Below are positions 16,891 through 25,702 of a DNA stretch of 62,194 nt, piece by piece. The position numbers were made by a program, and so were the translations under genes. How positions within the stretch are numbered: position 1 is the first letter of the stretch; each line of letters starts with the position of its first letter. The DNA is from an uncultured Clostridia bacterium (GTDB taxonomy: Bacteria > Bacillota > Clostridia > Christensenellales > Borkfalkiaceae). The notes under the pieces were generated by a model. It saw only the letters and a program-made list of their open reading frames with translations, searched no databases and was not told where the DNA came from. The stretch lies in NCBI GenBank assembly GCA_934278995.1, contig CAKQWM010000012.1, forward strand, positions 1 through 62,194. Reading direction: 5' to 3'.

Positions 16891-17997
16891 ATGAAAGAGA
16901 AAATCAAAAATTATTTTAAGTTACTTCCCAAACGCTATTTTATAACGGCGTTTTCCGGCATGGCGCAGGGGCTTTTCGTAACCCTGATTGCCGGCACCAT
17001 TCTGGCGCAGATAGCGGGTTTTATCGGCGATAATTACGTCGGTAACGCCTTAAAAGCGATTGCAAACATAGCCAAATCATTGATGGGCGCGGGGATAGGC
17101 GTCGGCATAGCGTATTCCTTGAAGAAAGGAAAACTTCTTACCTTTTCTTGCGCCGTCGCGGGCTTTGCGGGGGCTTTTTCGGATAAACTTTTTGTCGGGC
17201 AGGATCCTTTTACGCTGATAACGCTCGGCGCGCCGGGTAATCCCATCGGCGCTTACGTGGTAACCATGCTCGTCGCCGAAGTCTGCTCTTTATACGAAGG
17301 AAAAACCAAACTCGATATTTTGCTCGTCCCGCTCGGCGTTATGCTGTTATCGTTCGTCGGCATCTTCGTTGCGTTTCCGTTTATATGGCTTATTAATCAA
17401 CTCGGATTGTTTATTGCCGTCGCAACCGATTTCACCCCGTTTTTCATGGGAATATTGATCTCCGTCATCATGGGCATACTTCTGACTATGCCGACGTCCT
17501 CCGCGGCAATATGGGTTGCGGTGTCGGCTCCCGTTTTAGCGAATGGAAGCGTCGAACAGATAAACGCTATTTTGCTCGCCGGCGGAGCGGCAACAGTAGG
17601 TTGCGCCTGTCACATGGTAGGTTTTGCGGTTGCTTCGTTTAAAGAAAACAAAGTATCGGGACTAATTTCGCAGGGGATAGGCACGAGCATGTTGCAAATA
17701 CCGAATATCATGAAAAAGCCCGTTATAATGATTCCGATGATAATTACGAGCGCGATTTTAGGTCCCGTATCGACTTGTCTGTTTAAACTAAGATGCGGAG
17801 CGTCCGGCGGTGGTATGGGTACCAGCGGACTCGTCGGCGTATTCGATTTGTTTTCTTATTCCGACGGTTCTTTTGTTTACGCCTTGGGGGTAATACTCTT
17901 AATGATTATTTTGCCCGCCGCTTTAAATCTTCTGATATCCCGGTTAATGAGAAAAAAAGGCTGGATAAAGGAAGGGGATATGAAACTTCCCGACTAA
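16891..17997 (+). CDS. PTS EIIC-type membrane protein, PfoR-like
   Basis: 368 residues, about ten hydrophobic helices, resembling the PTS_EIIC_2 family that includes PfoR, named as a regulator of perfringolysin in Clostridium perfringens. Characteristic stretches are GAPGNPIGAYV, MPTSSAAIWVAVS and GASGGGMGTSGLVG. Members of this family have no attached EIIA/EIIB domains, and none lie nearby, so sugar phosphorylation cannot be assumed; small-molecule transport or membrane signalling is possible. An AGAGG site precedes the start. It lies 51 bases after the decarboxylase gene and may share its transcript. Confidence 0.8.
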   Translation: MKEKIKNYFKLLPKRYFITAFSGMAQGLFVTLIAGTILAQIAGFIGDNYVGNALKAIANIAKSLMGAGIGVGIAYSLKKGKLLTFSCAVAGFAGAFSDKLFVGQDPFTLITLGAPGNPIGAYVVTMLVAEVCSLYEGKTKLDILLVPLGVMLLSFVGIFVAFPFIWLINQLGLFIAVATDFTPFFMGILISVIMGILLTMPTSSAAIWVAVSAPVLANGSVEQINAILLAGGAATVGCACHMVGFAVASFKENKVSGLISQGIGTSMLQIPNIMKKPVIMIPMIITSAILGPVSTCLFKLRCGASGGGMGTSGLVGVFDLFSYSDGSFVYALGVILLMIILPAALNLLISRLMRKKGWIKEGDMKLPD

Positions 17998-18095
17998 AAA
18001 TAAAAAAATTTCGACTAAAATTAAAAAAATAAATCGATGCTTTATTTTAAAAAAATTTCTAAAATAAAACGACGCGATTTTCATTTTAAACATAA

Positions 18096-18144
18096 CAAAA
18101 AAACGCCGATAAATCGGGCTATACGTCCGTTATCGGCGTTTTTT
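18096..18144. terminator. Bidirectional terminator with an element copy in its loop (copy 5)
   Basis: AAAAAACGCCGATAA pairs with TTATCGGCGTTTTTT. The 17-base loop (ATCGGGCTATACGTCCG) is a variant of the dispersed element core, GATAACGGACGTATAGCCCG on the minus strand. It separates the convergent PfoR-like and phosphoesterase genes. Confidence 0.85.
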
Positions 18145-18169
18145 GACGTAGGGATTTTAATCGTTATCC

Positions 18170-18658
18170 CTAAATTATTTTATTGTTAAAAAACGAATCG
18201 TTTATGGTGGCGACTACTTTTTTGCCGTTAATAACGAGATAGCAAAAAGTTTTTTTAGTCGAATATTTTTGAAGATTACCCGGGTTTATAAAAAGAACGT
18301 CGTCGAACTTTAAAATTTTGTTTTCGTGCGTGTGTCCGTATATTACTATATCGCAAGATTTTTCTTTGGCGTAATAGTATAACGAAGTCAGCCCGCCTTT
18401 TACGTGGAATCTGTCCCCGTGGCATAATAAAATTTTATGATCTTCCGCTTCAAAAATAATTTCTTTCGGAAAGCGCGCATAATCGCAATTTCCCGAAACA
18501 ATTTTTGTTTTGGCGTATATATCTTTCGGCAATGAAGCAAAATCATTGTCGCCGTCTCCCGCGAACAAAACCATATCAGCCTCCGAAAGAATTTGTTTCA
18601 ATTTCAATAAATCCGAAACGTTTCCGTGCGTATCGGAAAGTATCACCGCTTTAATCAT
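18170..18658 (-). CDS. YfcE/MJ0936-type metallophosphoesterase
   Basis: 162 residues of the calcineurin-like phosphoesterase fold, small YfcE type. All metal motifs are present: SDTHGN (Asp, His), GDGDND, GNCDY, HGD and YGHTHE. By family it hydrolyses phosphodiesters using Mn2+ or similar metals, with unknown physiological substrate. It follows the rdgB homologue by 183 bases on the same strand; this neighbour pairing is common in Firmicutes, and both act on phosphorylated small molecules. A divergent element copy lies in the gap. Confidence 0.88.
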   Translation of the reverse strand: MIKAVILSDTHGNVSDLLKLKQILSEADMVLFAGDGDNDFASLPKDIYAKTKIVSGNCDYARFPKEIIFEAEDHKILLCHGDRFHVKGGLTSLYYYAKEKSCDIVIYGHTHENKILKFDDVLFINPGNLQKYSTKKTFCYLVINGKKVVATINDSFFNNKII

Positions 18659-18731
18659 TTTTCGTTAAATATATAAATTTATATGAATAAAAGACGCCTC
18701 GGTTACTGTTTTTAAGCGGTTTATCCCGGAT

Positions 18732-18759
18732 AAAAGCGCCTCTATATGTCCGTTATCGA
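18732..18759 (-). repeat. Dispersed GGCTTATAG element, copy 6
   Basis: Minus strand reads GATAACGGACATATAG then AGGCGCTTTT. It sits between rdgB and the phosphoesterase gene, in the sense of their transcription. Confidence 0.6.
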
Positions 18760-18841
18760 TACTTTTTATTAAAAAAGTTATTCGTTGTCGAGGTCAAAAG
18801 TTTAAATTACGTTGAATATCGTCACCCGCTTTGAAACGTTT

Positions 18842-19414
18842 TTACGTTTTAAGTTGCGACAGAAGATTTTTAACCGCTTTAGCGCGATGCGAAACCTTGT
18901 TTTTTTCTTCGTCCGACGCTGAGGCGAAACTTTTTTTTAAATCGTAACTATAAAAAATCGGATCGTATCCGAAACCGTTCGTTCCTTCGGGCGCGAAAAG
19001 TATTTCGCCTTCGGTTTCTCCTGTGGCAAGATAAGTTTTGTCTTTTGTCACGAAGGTTATAGCCGTTTTGAATCTTGCCGTCCTCAAAGGTTCGTTTTCA
19101 AGGTTTTTAAGAAGAAAAGTGTAATTTTTTTTATCATCCCCGTGGACGCCCGCGTATCTTGCGCTGTAAACGCCGGGCGCTCCCGAAAGCGCGTCAACCA
19201 TAAGCCCGCTGTCGTCCGCAAGGGTAGGTATTAAGCAGAAATCGAAAACGGATTTCGCTTTTATATAAGAGTTTTCTTCAAACGACGTGCCTGTTTCATC
19301 GACGTCAGACGTAAAGCCTACGTCGGAAAGCGATAAAAGTTCAAAGCCGTCGCCTAATAATTCCTTGTATTCGTTTAGTTTACCCTTATTACGGGTTGCT
19401 ATTACAATCTTCAT
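18842..19414 (-). CDS. rdgB: XTP/dITP diphosphatase (RdgB/HAM1 family)
   Basis: 190 residues, the usual length for Ham1. TRNKGKLNEY (about 7-16) is the N-terminal nucleotide-binding motif, ADDSGLMVDAL the catalytic acidic region, GAPGVYSARYAG the base-recognition part, GFGYDPIF and SHRAKA the C-terminal signature. It hydrolyses deaminated purine triphosphates such as ITP and XTP to monophosphates, protecting DNA and RNA. It lies 65 bases downstream of the ADH-like gene with a terminator between them; I see no clear promoter of its own, so partial read-through is plausible. Confidence 0.92.
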   Translation of the reverse strand: MKIVIATRNKGKLNEYKELLGDGFELLSLSDVGFTSDVDETGTSFEENSYIKAKSVFDFCLIPTLADDSGLMVDALSGAPGVYSARYAGVHGDDKKNYTFLLKNLENEPLRTARFKTAITFVTKDKTYLATGETEGEILFAPEGTNGFGYDPIFYSYDLKKSFASASDEEKNKVSHRAKAVKNLLSQLKT

Positions 19415-19442
19415 AAAAAAGCATTATCAAAGTATCGTCCGA

Positions 19443-19466
19443 CGAAAAAACGGGGGAGTACCCCGT
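19443..19466 (-). terminator. Terminator after the ADH-like gene
   Basis: Minus strand ACGGGG-TACTC-CCCCGT followed by a T-run. It may only partly stop transcription, since no promoter for rdgB is visible after it. Confidence 0.65.
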
Positions 19467-19479
19467 TTCGTTTTAAAAA

Positions 19480-20502
19480 TCACAGTATATCGACTATAAG
19501 CATGCCGGATTCGGCATCGTAATTGACGTCGCTTGCCATCTCCCTGATTTTTTCCATCGCTTGCGACTGTTTTACCGTAGGTATCGTAAACAGATTCGGG
19601 TTAACCGCGCCGTTTGATAAAAGGTTTATAGCGGAATCTATGTTGCCGTAGCCGTTTGTTACGCAAATAAAGTTAAGTTGTTTTATAAGCGCCACGTTAA
19701 AGTTTACTTTTATAGACGGCGTACCGAAGCCCATCAGACAGACGGTTGCGTGTTCGCCGGCAAGTTTTAAAGCAATGTCGGTATTTAAGTTGGAACCCGT
19801 CATATATACGACTTTTTTGGAAAGCCTTGCGCCCGTTATATCGGAAACGCTTTTTTCGAGTTTATTATCGGCAAACAGCGTATGATATACGCCCGCGCGT
19901 TTTGCAAGATCGAGGTTTTTCTGGTTGTTATCGACTAAAACGGGGATTCCTTGGTAATACATAACGAGTTGGCTTAAAAATATGCCCGTTACGTCGGCGC
20001 CGACTATTACTACGTGATCGCCTTTATTAAGGTTGAGTTTGTCTATTACCTTATCGCAGATTGCCACGTGGTCTATAAAAAGAGCGCCGTAATCGTTTAC
20101 GCTCGGCGGAAGAAGCGAAATATCTTCGTTTTTTAAAACGACGAAATCACGCAAAAATCCGTCGGTGTTTTTGCCCGCAACGTTAAAAGAAGAACAATTT
20201 TCCTTATCGCCGTGGAAACAGTCGAAGCATTTACCGCAAGCGGTTTCGGGATGAGGAAAAACCCTCAGACCTCTTTCAAAACCGCTCGTGGAATTATCCG
20301 ATACCGCAGAAATTTTTCCGATACCGATTCTTCCCGGTATTATCGGGTAAGTCGCTCTTTCGTCGCCGAAGTAAGTATTGAAGTCTTCTCTTATAAGCAT
20401 GGCTTTGGCAATGATGACTTTTGCGCTGTCTATGCTGTCGAAATTTTCGGTTTTACTGATCGCGTTTAATTTATTCGGCGCGATAATCTGAATTCCGTCC
20501 AT
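19480..20502 (-). CDS. Zinc-type alcohol dehydrogenase-like protein lacking the catalytic zinc site
   Basis: 340 residues from the ATG at 20502, chosen for the GGAGGA site just upstream and a promoter 25 bases further. It has the medium-chain dehydrogenase shape. The structural zinc lobe is intact (CGKCFDCFHGDKENC, four Cys). A Rossmann region (VVIVGADVTGIFLSQ, then PVLVDNNQKNLDLAK) should bind NAD(P). The catalytic zinc ligands of the family are missing: no Cys near residue 37 (REDFNTYFGDE) and GRIGIGKIS where GHE is expected. It may act by a zinc-independent reduction or be non-enzymatic. It is the first gene of a possible run with rdgB and the phosphoesterase. Confidence 0.75.
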   Translation of the reverse strand: MDGIQIIAPNKLNAISKTENFDSIDSAKVIIAKAMLIREDFNTYFGDERATYPIIPGRIGIGKISAVSDNSTSGFERGLRVFPHPETACGKCFDCFHGDKENCSSFNVAGKNTDGFLRDFVVLKNEDISLLPPSVNDYGALFIDHVAICDKVIDKLNLNKGDHVVIVGADVTGIFLSQLVMYYQGIPVLVDNNQKNLDLAKRAGVYHTLFADNKLEKSVSDITGARLSKKVVYMTGSNLNTDIALKLAGEHATVCLMGFGTPSIKVNFNVALIKQLNFICVTNGYGNIDSAINLLSNGAVNPNLFTIPTVKQSQAMEKIREMASDVNYDAESGMLIVDIL

Positions 20503-20526
20503 ACGTCCTCCATAAAACTGACTTGT

Positions 20527-20555
20527 ATTATACAATAATTTTGCGTTTTTAGCAA
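20527..20555 (-). promoter_or_regulatory. Promoter of the ADH-like gene
   Basis: Minus strand TTGCTA (20555-20550), 17-base spacer, TATAAT (20532-20527). Confidence 0.7.
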
Positions 20556-20676
20556 GTATTTTTACAATTATACTCGAAATTAGTGGTTTTTGTCGCGTAT
20601 AAGCGGTTAACGTTTGCTTTTTTGCCCGAAAAAACACTTTAATATCCGATTAACAAAAAAAACGAGATAAAAACAG

Positions 20677-20705
20677 TTGACATTAGTTTTACGATATAAT
20701 ATAAT
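20677..20705 (+). promoter_or_regulatory. Promoter of rpmE
   Basis: TTGACA (20677-20682), 17-base spacer, TATAAT (20700-20705). A second TATAAT overlaps at 20695 but is only 12 bases from the -35. Confidence 0.8.
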
Positions 20706-20754
20706 AATTCACGGCATCGGAAATCGATGTAACTATTTTGCGAGGTGCAAAGCT

Positions 20755-20958
20755 ATGAAGGAAAAAATTCATCCTAACTATAGGGTAGTTAAGGTGCAAT
20801 GCGCTTGCGGTGAAACTTTCGAAACGGGCAGTACGAAAGACGTTGACGTTATCAAGGTCGATATCTGTTCAAAATGCCATCCTTTCTTCACCGGCAAGCA
20901 GAAGCTCGTCGATACGGGCGGCCGTGTAGATAAATTCAAAAAAAGATACGGTATTTAG
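20755..20958 (+). CDS. rpmE: 50S ribosomal protein L31, zinc-binding type
   Basis: 67 residues from the ATG at 20755 (GAGGTG upstream); the longer frame starts inside the promoter. Typical L31 with KIHPNY at the start, CAC and CSKC as the zinc-binding pairs, and the HPFFTGKQKLVDTGGRV signature. It lies at the large-subunit central protuberance and contacts the small subunit. The four-Cys form indicates expression under zinc-sufficient conditions; a Cys-less paralogue, if any, is not in this window. It is followed by a terminator before the DUF1385-PrmC gene. The gene ends in TAG, showing that TAG is a normal stop here. Confidence 0.97.
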   Translation: MKEKIHPNYRVVKVQCACGETFETGSTKDVDVIKVDICSKCHPFFTGKQKLVDTGGRVDKFKKRYGI

Positions 20959-20967
20959 TAAACATGG

Positions 20968-20998
20968 GCAGCTCCGTTACGTTTTGGGGCTGCTTTTT
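20968..20998 (+). terminator. Terminator after rpmE
   Basis: GCAGCTCC and GGGGCTGC form the stem, followed by TTTTT. Some read-through into the next gene, 60 bases downstream, is likely because no separate promoter is visible. Confidence 0.7.
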
Positions 20999-21018
20999 GT
21001 TTAATAAGATAAATTGTT

Positions 21019-22794
21019 ATGAAAAGAATGAAAAAGACTAATCGCACTAATATCGGCGGACAGGCGGTATTAGAGGGCGTTATGATGAGGGGAAGCACCT
21101 CGATGTGTACTTCCGTAAGAGATCAGGACGGCAAGATAAGAGTGGAAACCGAAAGACTTAAACCGCTCAAAGATAAACCGTTTATTTTCCGCGTACCCGT
21201 AATCCGCGGAATGATAAACTTTTTTTCGTCCATGGTATCGGGTTCCAGGGTTTTAATGCGCTCGGCAGAGGTTTACGGGGAATCCGAGCCGACAAAGTTT
21301 GAAAAATGGTTGTCAAAGACGTTTAAAGTGGACCTTATGAGCGTGGTTACCACGATAAGCCTCTTTTTAGGGCTTGCGCTCGCCGTTTTTCTATTTATAT
21401 GGCTTCCTCAATTTTTGACGGGGCTTATAGCAAAACCCCTCAATCTGTCCGCGACTTCCGTATGGTTTAACCTTATCGAAGGCGGAATCAAGATTCTGAT
21501 ATTTTTAGGGTACATTTTGCTTACGTCGCTCCTCAAAGACATAAGGCGTACTTATATGTACCACGGCGCGGAACATAAAACGATAAACTGTTACGAATAC
21601 GGAATGCCCCTTACCGTCGAAAACGTTAAAAAATGCACGCGCGTACACGACCGTTGCGGAACTACTTTTATATTTTTCGTAATGTTCGTAAGCATTATAG
21701 TTTTTTCGATAGTAAACTCTTTCGTTCAGGCGGAAAGAATATACAGGGTGCTTTTAAAACTTGCTCTTCTGCCCGTCGTTGCGGGGTTAAGCTACGAACT
21801 TTTAAAAGCCCTTTCAAAAACCGATTCCGTTCTGGTTCTTCCTTTAAAAGCCCCCGGTATGCTTTTACAAAGAATAACCACGAGCGAACCTTCCGACGAT
21901 ATGATAGAGGTTGCGATAAACTCGTTCAATACCGTTTTAAAAATGGAAGAAGATCTTACTATCAAACCCGAAAAGTTCGTTACTGCGATGGCTTCGGATA
22001 AACTTTTAGAAGAAGTAAAAAGTATTTTGAAAGAGGGCGGCGTCTGCGACCAAGCCGACGCCGAATGGATAGTGTCCGTTTCGGCGAATATGAAACGTTC
22101 GGAAGTTATCGCTTCAAAAAAGACGCTTTCGCCGTCAATTGTCGAAAAAGCAAGGCGTTACGCAAAGGAAAGGGCTACCTCCCGTCCGCTTTGGTACGTC
22201 ATAGGCGACACCGAATTTTACGGATACACCGTAAAGGTTGACGAAAGAGCGCTTATTCCTCGCCCGGAAACCGAAGAAGTCGTGCTAAAAGCGCTTTCGT
22301 ATATTAACGAAAATTCTCGCGTACTCGATCTGTGCACGGGTAGCGGAGCGATAGCGATTGCCGTTAAAAAGGAAAAAAATTGCCTCGTTTCGGCAAGCGA
22401 CGTGTCAAAAGACGCTTTAACTCTGGCTGAAGAAAACGCTTCGCTATATAATATCGAAATAGATTTTATCGAAAGCAATCTGTTTGAAAACATAGAAGAA
22501 AAATTTGACGTTATTATTTCAAATCCGCCGTATATCAAGACCTCGGATATAGATAAATTACAAAAAGAAATCGGCTTTGAACCCATGCTCGCTTTGGACG
22601 GCGGGGAGGACGGATTGGCGTTTTACAGGCTTATAGCCCGAGATTTTGAAAAACATCTTAATCAAAACGGCAAACTCGTTTTGGAATGCGGAGAAGGCGA
22701 AAGCAAAGATATCGTTAAAATTTTCGACGCGTACAAAACTACGGTATTCAACGACCTTAACGGTAAAGACAGAATAATCGTCGTCGAACTTTAA
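21019..22794 (+). CDS. prmC: DUF1385 (YqhQ) - PrmC fusion: membrane protein plus release-factor glutamine methyltransferase
   Basis: 591 residues. Residues 1-300 are a DUF1385/YqhQ membrane protein: GGQAVLEGVMMRG near the start, three or four helices (about 110-140, 155-175, 210-235, 245-265), and GAEHKTINCYEYG. Residues about 310-591 are PrmC: a helical N-domain with RPLWYVIGDTEFYG, the SAM loop VLDLCTGSGAIAIA and the catalytic NPPYI. PrmC methylates the Gln of the GGQ motif in release factors. Its substrate RF1 is encoded 87 bases downstream. In Bacillus the two halves are separate proteins; the fusion tethers PrmC to the membrane. Confidence 0.93.
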   Translation: MKRMKKTNRTNIGGQAVLEGVMMRGSTSMCTSVRDQDGKIRVETERLKPLKDKPFIFRVPVIRGMINFFSSMVSGSRVLMRSAEVYGESEPTKFEKWLSKTFKVDLMSVVTTISLFLGLALAVFLFIWLPQFLTGLIAKPLNLSATSVWFNLIEGGIKILIFLGYILLTSLLKDIRRTYMYHGAEHKTINCYEYGMPLTVENVKKCTRVHDRCGTTFIFFVMFVSIIVFSIVNSFVQAERIYRVLLKLALLPVVAGLSYELLKALSKTDSVLVLPLKAPGMLLQRITTSEPSDDMIEVAINSFNTVLKMEEDLTIKPEKFVTAMASDKLLEEVKSILKEGGVCDQADAEWIVSVSANMKRSEVIASKKTLSPSIVEKARRYAKERATSRPLWYVIGDTEFYGYTVKVDERALIPRPETEEVVLKALSYINENSRVLDLCTGSGAIAIAVKKEKNCLVSASDVSKDALTLAEENASLYNIEIDFIESNLFENIEEKFDVIISNPPYIKTSDIDKLQKEIGFEPMLALDGGEDGLAFYRLIARDFEKHLNQNGKLVLECGEGESKDIVKIFDAYKTTVFNDLNGKDRIIVVEL

Positions 22795-22881
22795 ATTATA
22801 AAAACGGTCTAAAAAACGAAAATCACGACGCAAAGCGAAACGAAAATTATAATAATCGAATAAACACGGAGAAAATATAAA

Positions 22882-23952
22882 ATGCTTTCCAAACTTGAAG
22901 GAATACTCTCAAGATACGAAAACTTAACCGAACTTATCGCGGATCCGAAAGTCCTTTCAAATATGGACGAGTGGAAAAATTACGCCAAAGAGCGCGCCGA
23001 CATGGAAGAAACGGTTGAAAAATATAAAGAGTACAAAAAGATCGCCGAGGAAAAATCGGACGCCGAAGAACTTTTAAAAACGGAAACCGATCCCGAAATG
23101 AAAGCCATGCTCGAGGACGAAGTTTACGATTGCAAGCGTCGTATGGAAGAAACGGTGGAAGAATTGAAAATTTTGCTTATCCCGAAAGATCCCAACGACG
23201 ACAAGAACGTTATTCTGGAAATCCGCGCAGGCGCGGGAGGGGAAGAAGCCGCTTTGTTTGCTTACGAACTTTACCGCATGTACGTAAAATACGCCGAAAA
23301 AAACCGTTGGAAGACCGAAGAAATCGATTCCAACAATACCGAACTCGGCGGGGTTAAAGAAGTTACTTTTTCTGTAAGCGGTAAAAACGTTTACGCAAAA
23401 CTTAAATTTGAAAGCGGCGTGCATCGCGTACAAAGAGTTCCCGAAACCGAATCGCAGGGGAGGATTCACACCTCGACCGCTACGGTCGCGGTTTTGCCGG
23501 AACCAGAGGACGTCGAAGTCAATATCGAAGACAAAGATCTTATCATCGAAACCTGTCGTTCATCGGGCGCGGGCGGTCAGCATATCAACAAGACCGAATC
23601 TTGTATCCGCATGGTGCATATTCCGACGGGCATCGTCGTAAACTGTCAGGACGAAAGAAGCCAGACGAAAAACCGCGAAAAAGCAATGAAGGTTATGAAA
23701 AGCCGTGTTTTCGACTATTATAACTCTAAGTATCAAAGCGAATATTCCGAAAACAGGCGCAGTCAGGTAGGTACGGGCGACAGATCCGAAAGAATAAGAA
23801 CGTACAACTTTCCGCAGGGCAGGGTTACAGACCACCGCATAAACAAAACGATGTACAATCTCGAAGAGTTTCTGATGGGCGATATCGACGAAATGGTAGA
23901 AGCGTTGAGAATCGCCGACCGCGAAGCCAAACTTGCGGGCGAAAACGAATAA
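22882..23952 (+). CDS. prfA: Peptide chain release factor 1
   Basis: 356 residues, normal RF1 length. It has the helical N-domain (about 1-95), the RF1-type codon-recognition PxT loop (RVPETESQGRIHTS) and the catalytic GAGGQH motif that enters the peptidyl-transferase centre. It reads UAA and UAG; the presence of RF1 supports UAG being a stop in this organism. It directly follows the fused PrmC that modifies it. The Shine-Dalgarno is modest (CGGAGAA). Confidence 0.97.
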   Translation: MLSKLEGILSRYENLTELIADPKVLSNMDEWKNYAKERADMEETVEKYKEYKKIAEEKSDAEELLKTETDPEMKAMLEDEVYDCKRRMEETVEELKILLIPKDPNDDKNVILEIRAGAGGEEAALFAYELYRMYVKYAEKNRWKTEEIDSNNTELGGVKEVTFSVSGKNVYAKLKFESGVHRVQRVPETESQGRIHTSTATVAVLPEPEDVEVNIEDKDLIIETCRSSGAGGQHINKTESCIRMVHIPTGIVVNCQDERSQTKNREKAMKVMKSRVFDYYNSKYQSEYSENRRSQVGTGDRSERIRTYNFPQGRVTDHRINKTMYNLEEFLMGDIDEMVEALRIADREAKLAGENE

Positions 23953-24057
23953 CCGTCTTTTTACCCCGAAAACGCACGAAGAACAAACTTATTTGTTAAG
24001 AAAAGACAAAAAATGCGTAAAGTTACGCAAAAGATAGGTTTTTTTTCGGAAAAACTA

Positions 24058-24086
24058 TTGAAAATTATCTTAAAATATTATATTAT
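24058..24086 (+). promoter_or_regulatory. Promoter of the P-loop protein gene
   Basis: TTGAAA (24058-24063), 17-base spacer, TATTAT (24081-24086), then a leader of about 75 bases and GGAGGG before the ATG. Confidence 0.55.
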
Positions 24087-24169
24087 ATTATCAGTGAAAG
24101 AGATTTTCGCTTCAAGTTTGAAATTATCGGCTTTATTTTAGAAAAATTTAATTTACGGAGGGAACCGAA

Positions 24170-24583
24170 ATGATCCGAATTATATCAGGACCTAAAGGTA
24201 CGGGCAAAACCAAAGTCATGCTTGAAATGCTTTCAAAAGCGTGCGACGACGCCAAAGGCGACATCGTTTTTATTACGGATAAAAGATTCAACACGGTAAA
24301 CATCAACTTCAAGGCGCGCCTTTTATATACGGAGGAGTTCGGAGTAATGGAACTCAATTCCTTTATAGGGTTCGTAAAAGGCTTACTCGCGGGAAACGCC
24401 GATATCGAATATCTTTTTATCGACGGTCTTTGCAAAATGACGGGTTACGAAACGGAAAACGTTGCCGCCTTTACGGACGCGCTTATTAAACTCGAAAGAG
24501 AATACGGTTTCAAGGCGTTTTTGACCATAAGTATGGACAACGATAAAATTCCCGAAAACGCAAAACGGTATATCGAAAACTGA
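24170..24583 (+). CDS. Small P-loop NTPase-like protein
   Basis: 137 residues with a Walker A at the very start (GPKGTGKTK, about 7-15) and a hydrophobic strand ending in Asp (YLFIDGL, about 84-90) that could be Walker B. No other family motif is recognisable. The length is too short for a AAA+ or ABC protein; it may be a stand-alone P-loop fold that binds ATP or GTP. It has its own promoter and a strong Shine-Dalgarno, and lies 125 bases upstream of trpS. Confidence 0.6.
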   Translation: MIRIISGPKGTGKTKVMLEMLSKACDDAKGDIVFITDKRFNTVNINFKARLLYTEEFGVMELNSFIGFVKGLLAGNADIEYLFIDGLCKMTGYETENVAAFTDALIKLEREYGFKAFLTISMDNDKIPENAKRYIEN

Positions 24584-24668
24584 TATCGAACAGCAAATTA
24601 CGAAAGTTTATCTGACGGAACAAAACTAATATATATCAAACGGACGATAACGTTCGCCGTAATAAATT

Positions 24669-24689
24669 TGCCGAAGACGTTTCGGCAAG
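24669..24689 (+). promoter_or_regulatory. Hairpin in the trpS leader
   Basis: TTGCCGAA-GACG(T)-TTCGGCAA lies about 10 bases before the trpS Shine-Dalgarno. It could impede or protect translation initiation. No T-box motif (GGTGG) was found, so it is not a canonical T-box. Confidence 0.35.
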
Positions 24690-24708
24690 TTTGATTTTGA
24701 GGTGAAAA

Positions 24709-25701
24709 ATGAAAAAAACGGTTTTCAGCGCCGTTCAGCCGAGCGGTATTCCGACGATAGGCAACTACGTCGGTTCTATTAAAAATTGGGTAAAGATGCA
24801 GGACGAATACGACTGTATTTATTCGCTTGCAGACCTTCATACGCTTACCGTAAAACAGATCCCTGCGGAATTAAGACAAAGAAGTTACGACCTTCTCGCT
24901 CTATATCTCGCGTGCGGTATAGATCCCGAAAAATCCGTGGTTTTCGCGCAATCGCACGTTCCCGCCCACGCCGAACTTACGTGGATATTGAACACCGTAA
25001 CCTATCCGGGCGAACTTACCCGCATGACGCAATATAAGGATAAAAGCCAGCGCCACGCGGAAAACGTCAACATGGGGCTTCTGGATTATCCCGTTTTGAT
25101 GGCGGCGGATATATTGCTTTACGGAACCGATCTCGTTCCCGTCGGCGCCGACCAGAAACAACATCTTGAAATCGCAAGGGATTTAGCCGTCCGCTTTAAT
25201 AACAGATATTCCGAAACCTTTACCGTTCCGGAGCCTCTTATCCCCAAAACGGGCGCGAAAATCATGAGTTTACAGGATCCCGACAAAAAAATGTCGAAAT
25301 CCGACGATAACCCCAACGCTTATATTTCGATGAACGACTCTACCGACGAAATCGTTAAAAAATTCAAACGCGCGGTAACAGACAGTCAAGCCGAAGTCAG
25401 GTACGATCCCGAAAATAAAAAAGGCGTTTCAAACCTACTTACAATTTACTCTTTGTTTGCCGACAAAACTATCGAAGAAGCCGAAAAAGAATTTGAAGGA
25501 AAAGGCTACGGCGACTTTAAACTTGCCGTCGGCGAGGCCGTCGCCGCCGTCATAGAACCCGTTATAGCCGAAAAGAACAGAATTCTGAAAGACAAAGGGT
25601 ATCTTGAAAGCGTTTTAAAATCGGGCGCGGAAAAAGCCAACTATCTTGCGGGAAAAATGATGCGCAAGGTATATAAAAAAGTCGGGCTTATTCAACTTTA
25701 A
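24709..25701 (+). CDS. trpS: Tryptophanyl-tRNA synthetase
   Basis: 330 residues, typical bacterial TrpRS. The class I signature is QPSGIPTIGNYVGS (the HIGH-equivalent) and KMSKSDDNPN is the KMSKS loop. DLVPVGADQKQHLE is the conserved Trp/adenylate site. It charges tRNA-Trp. The start has GAGGTG at good spacing. The DUF5685 gene begins 1 base after its stop, so trpS, DUF5685 and the J-like gene make a tight operon. Confidence 0.97.
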   Translation: MKKTVFSAVQPSGIPTIGNYVGSIKNWVKMQDEYDCIYSLADLHTLTVKQIPAELRQRSYDLLALYLACGIDPEKSVVFAQSHVPAHAELTWILNTVTYPGELTRMTQYKDKSQRHAENVNMGLLDYPVLMAADILLYGTDLVPVGADQKQHLEIARDLAVRFNNRYSETFTVPEPLIPKTGAKIMSLQDPDKKMSKSDDNPNAYISMNDSTDEIVKKFKRAVTDSQAEVRYDPENKKGVSNLLTIYSLFADKTIEEAEKEFEGKGYGDFKLAVGEAVAAVIEPVIAEKNRILKDKGYLESVLKSGAEKANYLAGKMMRKVYKKVGLIQL

Positions 25702-25702
25702 T

